This document shows positions 35,768-41,347 of a stretch of DNA of 41,347 nt, piece after piece. Location: assembly GCA_947479055.1 (NCBI GenBank), contig CANJYE010000026.1, forward strand, positions 1-41,347, read 5' to 3'. Position numbers and translations under genes: made by a program. The DNA comes from Erythrobacteraceae bacterium. Lineage in GTDB: Bacteria; Pseudomonadota; Alphaproteobacteria; Sphingomonadales; Sphingomonadaceae. The notes beneath the pieces were generated by a model, which searched no databases, had not been told where the DNA came from, and was given only the letters and a program-made list of their open reading frames with translations. How positions within the stretch are numbered: position 1 is the stretch's first letter; the number at the start of each line of letters is the position of its first letter.

Positions 35768-36472
35768 TTAGCGCCGGTCGGAGGCCGGGCGGACGCCGGA
35801 GGTCTGGGCTTCCATCATCAGGCGGTCCTGCGCCATCGGATCATGGCCGAGAATCTCACCCTTGAAGATCCAGGTCTTGATGCCAATGATGCCATAGGCG
35901 GTCAGCGCTTCTGCTGTCGCGTAGTCGACATTGCCGCGCAACGTGTGCAGCGGAACGCGGCCTTCGCGATACCATTCGACGCGGGCGATCTCGGCACCGC
36001 CCAGACGGCCACCGCAGGTGATCTTGATGCCTTCGGCACCAAGCCGCAGCGCTGACTGCACCGCGCGCTTCATCGCCCGGCGGAAAGCCACGCGGCGAAC
36101 GAGCTGGTCGGCAATGCCCTGCGCGACGAGCTTGGCGTCAACTTCGGGCTTGCGGATCTCTACGATGTTGAGCTTCACTTCGCTCGGCGTCAGCTTGGCG
36201 AGCTTGGAGCGCAGCTTTTCGATGTCCGCGCCCTTCTTGCCAATGATGACACCGGGACGCGCCGCATAGATCGACACGCGGCACAGCTTGGCCGGGCGTT
36301 CGATCACAACCTTGGAGACGGCTGCCTGGGGCAGGTTCTCGAAGATGTAGGTGCGGATCGCGAGGTCTTCCTTGAGCAGCTGCGCGTAGTTACGCCCTTC
36401 GGCGTACCAGCGGCTGTCCCAGGTGCGGTTGATCTGGAGCCTGAGCCCGATCGGATTGCTCTTGTGACCCAT
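35768..36472 (-). CDS. rpsC: 30S ribosomal protein S3
   Basis: This 234-residue protein at the mRNA entry site takes part in unwinding mRNA. It begins [20 protein letters not shown], has a KH domain with [14 protein letters not shown] at about 78-91, and a C-terminal domain with [31 protein letters not shown]. The length equals that of E. coli S3 within two residues. It starts 3 nt after the rplV stop. Confidence 0.98.
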   Translation of the reverse strand: MGHKSNPIGLRLQINRTWDSRWYAEGRNYAQLLKEDLAIRTYIFENLPQAAVSKVVIERPAKLCRVSIYAARPGVIIGKKGADIEKLRSKLAKLTPSEVKLNIVEIRKPEVDAKLVAQGIADQLVRRVAFRRAMKRAVQSALRLGAEGIKITCGGRLGGAEIARVEWYREGRVPLHTLRGNVDYATAEALTAYGIIGIKTWIFKGEILGHDPMAQDRLMMEAQTSGVRPASDRR

Positions 36473-36475
36473 GGA

Positions 36476-36853
36476 TCAGGCCTCCTCGACTTCACGGACC
36501 ACGACGCGCAACCGGCTGTACGGCTTGAGGATGCGCGTGGACTTGCCACGGCCCCGCGTGTGGAAGCGCTTCATGGTGACAGACTTGCCAACGCTGGCCT
36601 CGACGACAACCAGTGCGTCGACATCGAGGTTGTGGTTGTTCTCGGCATTGGCGATCGCGCTGGCGAGCACCTTGCGGGCTTCGACGGCCATCGCCCGCTT
36701 CGAGAAGGCGAGGATGTTCATCGCTTCCTCGGCCTTGCGGCCACGGATCAGCGCCGCGACGAGGTTGAGCTTCTGGGCGGAACCACGGATGGTGGTGCCG
36801 ACAGACAGCGCCTCGTTTTCGGCGACGCGACGGGGAGCTTTCGGCTTGCTCAT
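36476..36853 (-). CDS. rplV: 50S ribosomal protein L22
   Basis: This 125-residue protein lines the exit tunnel with a long hairpin. Typical blocks are [26 protein letters not shown] (about 24-49) and [18 protein letters not shown], then [26 protein letters not shown]. The first 20 residues ([19 protein letters not shown]) extend beyond the E. coli N-terminus. It overlaps the rpsS stop by 1 nt. Confidence 0.98.
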   Translation of the reverse strand: MSKPKAPRRVAENEALSVGTTIRGSAQKLNLVAALIRGRKAEEAMNILAFSKRAMAVEARKVLASAIANAENNHNLDVDALVVVEASVGKSVTMKRFHTRGRGKSTRILKPYSRLRVVVREVEEA

Positions 36854-37128
36854 CAGCGCTTACCCTTCTTGTCGGCGGCATGGCCGGGGAAAGTGCGCGT
36901 GGGCGCAAATTCACCGAGCTTGTGGCCGACCATGTCTTCGTTGACCGACACCGGCACGAACTTGTGGCCGTTGTAGACGTTGAACGTCAGGCCGACGAAT
37001 TGCGGCAGGATCGTCGAGCGACGCGACCAAGTCTTGATCGGAGCGCGAGCACCCGAATCCTGGGCGGTCTCTGCCTTCTTGAGCAGGTGCAGGTCGACGA
37101 ACGGACCTTTCCAGACGGAACGAGCCAT
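36853..37128 (-). CDS. rpsS: 30S ribosomal protein S19
   Basis: This 91-residue head protein pairs with S13 near the A-site tRNA. It begins [20 protein letters not shown] and contains [32 protein letters not shown] and [26 protein letters not shown]. It starts 6 nt after the rplB stop. Confidence 0.98.
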   Translation of the reverse strand: MARSVWKGPFVDLHLLKKAETAQDSGARAPIKTWSRRSTILPQFVGLTFNVYNGHKFVPVSVNEDMVGHKLGEFAPTRTFPGHAADKKGKR

Positions 37129-37134
37129 TATCCC

Positions 37135-37971
37135 TTACCTCTTCTTCTTCGCGTGACGCGAACGGATGATCATCTTGTCCGTCTGCTTGTTATGGCGGGT
37201 ACGGGCACCCTTGGTCGGCTTGCCCCACGGCGTGACCGGATGACGGCCACCGGAGGTGCGACCTTCACCACCACCATGCGGGTGGTCGACCGGGTTCTTG
37301 GCAACACCGCGTGTCAGCGGGCGACGGCCCAGCCAGCGGTTGCGACCGGCCTTGGCCAGCGTCTGGTTCGAGTTGTCGGGGTTCGAGACCGCGCCAACCG
37401 TGCCCATGCAATCGCCGCGCAGGTAACGCTGCTCGCCCGAGTTCAGGCGAACGATCACCATGCCGCGATCGCGACCGACCAGCTGGACATAAGTCCCGGC
37501 GGAACGGGCGATCTGCCCACCCTTGCCCGGCTTCATCTCGACGTTGTGGCAGATCGTGCCAACCGGCATCTGCGCCAGCAGCATCGCGTTACCCGGCTTC
37601 ACGTCGGTACGTTCCCCGGCCACCACGCTGTCGCCAACAGCCAGACGCTGCGGCGCCAGGATGTAGGTCTGTTCGCCGTCCTCGTACTTGACGAGCGCGA
37701 TGAACGCCGTGCGGTTGGGATCGTATTCCAGGCGTTCGACCGTTGCGGGCATGTCCCACTTGCGGCGCTTGAAATCGATGAAGCGGTACTTCTGCTTGTG
37801 GCCGCCGGCGATCCCGCGCGAGGTCACATGCCCCTTGTTGTTGCGACCACCGGTCTTGTGCTTGCCTTCGGTAAGCGCCTTGACCGGCTTGCCCTTCCAC
37901 AGGGCCGACTTGTCGACGAGAATCAGGCCACGGCGGGCGGGACTTGTCGGTTTATAGTTCTTGAGTGCCAT
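37135..37971 (-). CDS. rplB: 50S ribosomal protein L2
   Basis: This 278-residue protein is near the peptidyl transferase centre and is needed for subunit joining. It begins [20 protein letters not shown], has [21 protein letters not shown] (about 55-75), [18 protein letters not shown], and the conserved C-terminal [23 protein letters not shown] with the functionally important histidine. It follows rplW by 4 nt. Confidence 0.98.
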   Translation of the reverse strand: MALKNYKPTSPARRGLILVDKSALWKGKPVKALTEGKHKTGGRNNKGHVTSRGIAGGHKQKYRFIDFKRRKWDMPATVERLEYDPNRTAFIALVKYEDGEQTYILAPQRLAVGDSVVAGERTDVKPGNAMLLAQMPVGTICHNVEMKPGKGGQIARSAGTYVQLVGRDRGMVIVRLNSGEQRYLRGDCMGTVGAVSNPDNSNQTLAKAGRNRWLGRRPLTRGVAKNPVDHPHGGGEGRTSGGRHPVTPWGKPTKGARTRHNKQTDKMIIRSRHAKKKR

Positions 37972-37975
37972 CGGA

Positions 37976-38290
37976 TTAACCCCGGACGCCTTCGGTGACG
38001 TCGATCGACTGGCCTTCAGCCAGCGTCACAATCGCCTTCTTCACATCGGAACGCTTGTAGGGCTTACCCTTCCAGCGCTTCGTCTTGCCCTTCTGGACGA
38101 TCGTGTTCACTGCAGTGACTTTCACGTCAAACAGCGCTTCGACCGCAGCCTTGATCTCAGGCTTGGAGGACGTGCCGGCCACCTTGAAGACAACCGCATT
38201 ATGCTCGGAGAGCAGGGTCGACTTCTCGGTGATGTGCGGCGCGAGGATCACGTCGAAATGACGGATGTCCGTTTCCTGCTTCTTAGCCAT
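37976..38290 (-). CDS. rplW: 50S ribosomal protein L23
   Basis: This 104-residue protein at the tunnel exit is the docking site for trigger factor and SRP. It has [21 protein letters not shown] (about 9-29) and the RNA-binding loop [26 protein letters not shown]. It overlaps the rplD stop by 8 nt (ATGGCTAA), a sign of translational coupling. Confidence 0.98.
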   Translation of the reverse strand: MAKKQETDIRHFDVILAPHITEKSTLLSEHNAVVFKVAGTSSKPEIKAAVEALFDVKVTAVNTIVQKGKTKRWKGKPYKRSDVKKAIVTLAEGQSIDVTEGVRG

Positions 38291-38921
38291 TGAACCGCGC
38301 CTCCAGTTTTTCGACCGCTTCGCGGGTCAGCACCAGCGTGTCATGCTTCAGGATGTCATAGACATTGGCGCCAATCGCGGGGAGCACGTTGACATTCGGC
38401 AGGTTGCCGGCCGCCAGTGCGAAAGCGGCGTTGACCGCTTCACCGTCGATCACCAGCACCTTCTTGCCGAAGCCCGCCGTGGCGAGCTGGCCGGAAAGCG
38501 CCTTGGTCTTGCCGTCGGCCACATCCAGGCTGTCAACGACCACCAGGCCGTCCTTCGCCTTGGACGAAAGCGCCATCTTGAGGCCGAGCGCGCGGATCTT
38601 CTTGTTCAGCGAGATATCGAAGTCACGCTTGCGGGCACCATGAGCCTTGCCGCCGCCGATGAACACCGGAGCCGCACGATCGCCGTGACGGGCCGTGCCG
38701 CCGCCCTTCTGCTTGCCGAACTTCTTGCCGGTACGGGCAACTTCCGAACGCTCACGCGTCGGACGGGCCGTGGCGCGACGATTTTCGAGCTGCCAGGTGA
38801 TGACACGATGGAGGATGTCGGCGCGCGGTTCGAGACCGAACACCGCATCCGAAAGTTCGATTTCGCCTCCGGACTTACCGGATACGGCCGAACCATCGAG
38901 GTTGAGGACCTTGACCTTCAC
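38283..38921 (-). CDS. rplD: 50S ribosomal protein L4
   Basis: This 212-residue protein reaches into the exit tunnel and, in E. coli, also represses the S10 operon. It begins [20 protein letters not shown], has the conserved loop [38 protein letters not shown] (about 60-97; key GTARHG and the GGGKAHG turn), and ends [16 protein letters not shown]. It starts 3 nt after the rplC stop and overlaps rplW. Whether L4 regulates here is unknown, because the leader is not of the E. coli kind by eye. Confidence 0.97.
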   Translation of the reverse strand: MKVKVLNLDGSAVSGKSGGEIELSDAVFGLEPRADILHRVITWQLENRRATARPTRERSEVARTGKKFGKQKGGGTARHGDRAAPVFIGGGKAHGARKRDFDISLNKKIRALGLKMALSSKAKDGLVVVDSLDVADGKTKALSGQLATAGFGKKVLVIDGEAVNAAFALAAGNLPNVNVLPAIGANVYDILKHDTLVLTREAVEKLEARFNG

Positions 38922-38924
38922 GAC

Positions 38925-39683
38925 TTAGCCCTCCTGGCCTTCGGTGCCTTCGACCGCCGGTGCCGGATCGGCAGGCGTGTCGGCAGGCGCCGATTCATTG
39001 CTGCTGGCAGCACCCTTGAGACCGGCGGGGTACGGCGCATCGGCATGACGCGCGACCTTCACCGAATCCTTGACCATCAGCCAGCTGTTCTTGGCGCCAG
39101 GGACCGAGCCCTTGACGAAGATCAGCCCGCGATCGTCATCGGTGCGGACAATCTCGAGATTCTGCTGGGTGCGCTGCTTGTCACCCATGTGGCCGGCCAT
39201 CTTCTTGTTCTTGAAGACGCGACCCGGATCTTGGCGGTTACCGGTCGAACCAAGCGCACGGTGGCTGATCGACACGCCGTGCGTGGCGCGCATGCCGCCG
39301 AAACCCCAGCGCTTCATGCCGCCGGCAAAGCCCTTGCCCTGGGTGTCGCCGGTGATGTCCACCAGCTGGCCAGGAACGAAATGCGATGCAGCGATGGTCG
39401 AACCGACTTCCAGCACCGCATCGTCGGCGACGCGGAACTCGGCAACCTTCTTCTTGAGAGGAACCTGGGCCTTGGCGAAATGTTCGCGCTGCGGCTTGGC
39501 AACGTTCTTCTGCTTGGCTTCGCCAGCGCCGAGCTGGAGAGCGACGTAACCATCGGTCTCCTGGGTACGGACGGAAACGACCTGACAATCTTCCAGCGCA
39601 AGGACTGTAACCGGCACGTGGCGGCCATCCTCCTGGAACAGGCGGGTCATCCCGACTTTTTTAGCGATCACGCCAGTGCGCAT
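38925..39683 (-). CDS. rplC: 50S ribosomal protein L3 with Ala/Pro-rich tail
   Basis: This 252-residue protein of the large subunit is near the peptidyl transferase centre. It begins [20 protein letters not shown], contains [24 protein letters not shown] and [16 protein letters not shown]-like [33 protein letters not shown]. coli L3 has 209 residues; the extra is an acidic Ala/Pro/Gly tail of about 40 residues ([19 protein letters not shown]). The start at 39683 has AAGGAG 8 nt upstream. The 242-nt gap to rpsJ is open in this frame, but without family resemblance. Confidence 0.97.
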   Translation of the reverse strand: MRTGVIAKKVGMTRLFQEDGRHVPVTVLALEDCQVVSVRTQETDGYVALQLGAGEAKQKNVAKPQREHFAKAQVPLKKKVAEFRVADDAVLEVGSTIAASHFVPGQLVDITGDTQGKGFAGGMKRWGFGGMRATHGVSISHRALGSTGNRQDPGRVFKNKKMAGHMGDKQRTQQNLEIVRTDDDRGLIFVKGSVPGAKNSWLMVKDSVKVARHADAPYPAGLKGAASSNESAPADTPADPAPAVEGTEGQEG

Positions 39684-39892
39684 GATCCGACTCCTTAACA
39701 GAGGCCTGCACGGGACCATCCCGAACAGGCGTGTCCAGCCCAAAATGTGAAGCACGCCCCGTCCGGGCTGAAACGTGCCGACCGCTTGCGCGGAAGGCGA
39801 GACGGGGGACGCTTGCCCGGCCAATTGCCCCGAAGGACGGTGCCGGAGGTATCCCTGTGTCCGGATCGACAGGATGAACCGGCCGATCAAGA

Positions 39893-39910
39893 CCCCCGCT
39901 TGTGCGGGGG
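39893..39910 (-). other. Hairpin between rpsJ and rplC
   Basis: CCCCCGC (39893-39899) pairs perfectly with GCGGGGG (39904-39910) around the loop TTGT. It lies 16 nt past the rpsJ stop on the minus strand. There is no U-run. Confidence 0.65.
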
Positions 39911-39925
39911 CATCAACAATCCAGC

Positions 39926-40237
39926 TTACGCCAGCTTGATTTCAACATTCACGCCCGCAGCGAGGTCCAGCTTCATCAGCGCGTCAACCGTCTGGGCGTT
40001 GGGCTGCACGATATCGAGCAACCGCTTGTAGGTGCGAACCTCGAACTGCTCGCGCGACTTCTTGTCGATATGCGGGCCGCGGTTCACGGTGAACTTCTCT
40101 ATACGCGTCGGGAGCGGAATTGGGCCACGAATAAGAGCGCCGGTCCGGCGGGCGGTGTCCGCGATCTCGCCAGTTGCCTGGTCGAGCACGCGGTGATCGA
40201 ACGCCTTGAGGCGAATGCGGATATTCTGAGCTACCAT
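39926..40237 (-). CDS. rpsJ: 30S ribosomal protein S10
   Basis: This 103-residue head protein also serves as NusE in transcription antitermination with NusB. It contains [21 protein letters not shown] (about 5-25), the conserved [39 protein letters not shown] and ends [12 protein letters not shown]-like [15 protein letters not shown] start at the ATG at 40237; a GTG two codons earlier is possible. The ribosome site is weak (GGTAAGTGG). tuf lies upstream, separated by a terminator-like hairpin. Confidence 0.97.
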   Translation of the reverse strand: MVAQNIRIRLKAFDHRVLDQATGEIADTARRTGALIRGPIPLPTRIEKFTVNRGPHIDKKSREQFEVRTYKRLLDIVQPNAQTVDALMKLDLAAGVNVEIKLA

Positions 40238-40297
40238 GTCCACTTACCGATGCGAAAGAGCCGGGGAAAATCCGGACCAATGGGCCGGGTCTTCCCA

Positions 40298-40345
40298 TAA
40301 AAACAAAGAACCGCCCCGCCTCACCGGATGTTCGGGAAGGGGCGG
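40298..40345 (-). terminator. Terminator-like hairpin after tuf
   Basis: CCGCCCC (40311-40317) pairs with GGGGCGG (40339-40345); the loop is 21 nt. On the minus strand the stem is followed by the T-rich TTCTTTGTTTTTAT (40310-40297). It lies 60 nt after the tuf stop and before rpsJ, so it may lower transcription from tuf into the S10 operon. Confidence 0.7.
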
Positions 40346-40405
40346 CCCTTCGAGGAATTCCGGCAGACCGAATCCTAAAAGGACCCGGCCTGCGCGGCGC
40401 CTATA

Positions 40406-41347
40406 TTACTTCGTGATCTTGCTGACAACCCCAGAACCGACTGTCCGGCCGCCTTCGCGAATTGCGAAGCGGAGACCTTCGTCCATGGCGATCGGCGCGA
40501 TCAGCTTGACGCCGATCGTGACGTTGTCGCCAGGCATGACCATCTCGGTGCCCTCGGGGAGGACAACTTCGCCGGTCACGTCGGTGGTGCGGAAGTAGAA
40601 CTGCGGACGGTAGTTGGCAAAGAACGGCGTGTGACGGCCACCTTCGTCCTTCGACAGCACATAGACTTCGGCTTCGAAATCAGTGTGCGGGGTGACGGTG
40701 CCGGGCTTGGCCAGAACCTGACCACGCTCCACGTCGTCACGGGCAGTACCGCGCAGCAGCGCGCCGATGTTGTCGCCGGCCTGTCCGCTGTCGAGCAGCT
40801 TGCGGAACATTTCGACGCCAGTCACGATCGACTTCTGGGTCGGACGGATGCCGACGATTTCGACTTCGTCACCAACCTTGACGATCCCGCTCTCGACGCG
40901 ACCGGTAACCACAGTGCCGCGACCCGAGATCGAAAACACGTCTTCGACCGGCATCAGGAACGGACGGTCAACCGGACGATCCGGCTGCGGGATGTATTCG
41001 TCAACGGCCTTCATCAGAGCAAGGATCGAATCCTTGCCGATGGCATCGTCGCGACCTTCGAGCGCGGCCAGAGCCGAACCCTTGACGATCGGAATATCGT
41101 CGCCCGGAAAATCGTAGCTGGAAAGCAGCTCGCGGACTTCCAGTTCGACCAGCTCGAGGATTTCCTCGTCGTCGACCTGATCGACCTTGTTCATGTAGAC
41201 CACCAGCGACGGCACGCCGACCTGACGGGCAAGCAGAATGTGCTCGCGGGTCTGGGGCATCGGGCCGTCAGCGGCATTCACCACCAGGATCGCGCCGTCC
41301 ATCTGGGCGGCACCGGTGATCATGTTCTTCACATAGTCGGCGTGGCC
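40406..41347 (-). CDS. tuf: Elongation factor Tu (5' end outside window)
   Basis: The frame is open to the right edge, leaving the last 313 residues. It begins within the GTPase domain at [20 protein letters not shown] and includes the guanine-specificity motif NKVD, ETKD-like GSALAALEG, then domain 2 ([22 protein letters not shown]) and domain 3 ([20 protein letters not shown]; end [11 protein letters not shown]). EF-Tu carries aminoacyl-tRNA to the ribosome. Its place directly before rpsJ fits the rpsL-rpsG-fusA-tuf-rpsJ order of proteobacteria; the upstream genes are outside the window. Confidence 0.98.
   Translation of the reverse strand, partial: GHADYVKNMITGAAQMDGAILVVNAADGPMPQTREHILLARQVGVPSLVVYMNKVDQVDDEEILELVELEVRELLSSYDFPGDDIPIVKGSALAALEGRDDAIGKDSILALMKAVDEYIPQPDRPVDRPFLMPVEDVFSISGRGTVVTGRVESGIVKVGDEVEIVGIRPTQKSIVTGVEMFRKLLDSGQAGDNIGALLRGTARDDVERGQVLAKPGTVTPHTDFEAEVYVLSKDEGGRHTPFFANYRPQFYFRTTDVTGEVVLPEGTEMVMPGDNVTIGVKLIAPIAMDEGLRFAIREGGRTVGSGVVSKITK

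Noticed and set aside
38265-39698. A 477-codon plus-strand frame opposite rplD and rplC.
   Set aside because: It lies wholly across two certain ribosomal protein genes and has no recognisable domain.
39684-39890. A 69-codon N-terminal extension of L3.
   Set aside because: L3 proteins begin at the M-[RK]-x-G-[VI]-I sequence, and AAGGAG sits 8 nt before that ATG. The extension has no family resemblance.

Overview
The window is GC-rich and densely coded, with long shadow frames on both strands. It looks like a chromosomal segment of an alphaproteobacterium, most likely a sphingomonad (Sphingomonadales). The grounds are the gene order secY-adk-rpsM-rpsK-rpoA-rplQ without rpsD or rpmJ, the mdh-sucD-sucA-sucB-lpd block, a palindrome of the CTTCGACAGGCTCAG type, and the extended S5 and L3 proteins. 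Placement below order is not supported. I saw no tRNA, rRNA, CRISPR array, insertion sequence, phage gene or attachment site.

Left part (1-12,050): the C-terminal end of a secreted RTX protein; an exported M3 peptidyl-dipeptidase; a convergent cobalamin-uptake operon btuB-btuF-btuC-btuD on the minus strand, led by a cobalamin riboswitch and a hairpin that covers the btuB ribosome binding site; then on the plus strand a SleB-type cell wall hydrolase, a small conserved-looking protein, and a membrane-bound GGDEF-EAL cyclic-di-GMP enzyme.

Middle (12,050-25,260): a plus-strand TCA block (malate dehydrogenase, succinyl-CoA ligase alpha, the E1 and E2 subunits of 2-oxoglutarate dehydrogenase, and the E3 dihydrolipoamide dehydrogenase). 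sucC is absent from it. On the minus strand follow two related exported Gly/Arg/His-rich proteins of unknown function, which flank a carboxymuconolactone-decarboxylase-family gene and an MFE-2-like short-chain dehydrogenase. The two related genes share a spaced promoter-like element (TTCAGCC-N16-CGCTTA) and are the most unusual item here. An exported S9 prolyl oligopeptidase comes next.

Right part (25,260-41,347): one long minus-strand S10-spc-alpha ribosomal protein cluster, read from the right: tuf (cut by the window edge), rpsJ, rplC-D-W-B, rpsS, rplV, rpsC, rplP, rpmC, rpsQ, rplN-X-E, rpsN, rpsH, rplF-R, rpsE, rpmD, rplO, secY, adk, rpsM, rpsK, rpoA, rplQ, ending at a strong terminator. 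Most genes are 0-15 nt apart or overlap. Nearly every longer gap holds a short perfect hairpin. A 310-nt gap before rpsM carries two promoter candidates and a terminator-like leader hairpin. I did not find a convincing new defence or mobile system; the novelty is mainly regulatory, plus the pair of unknown exported proteins.
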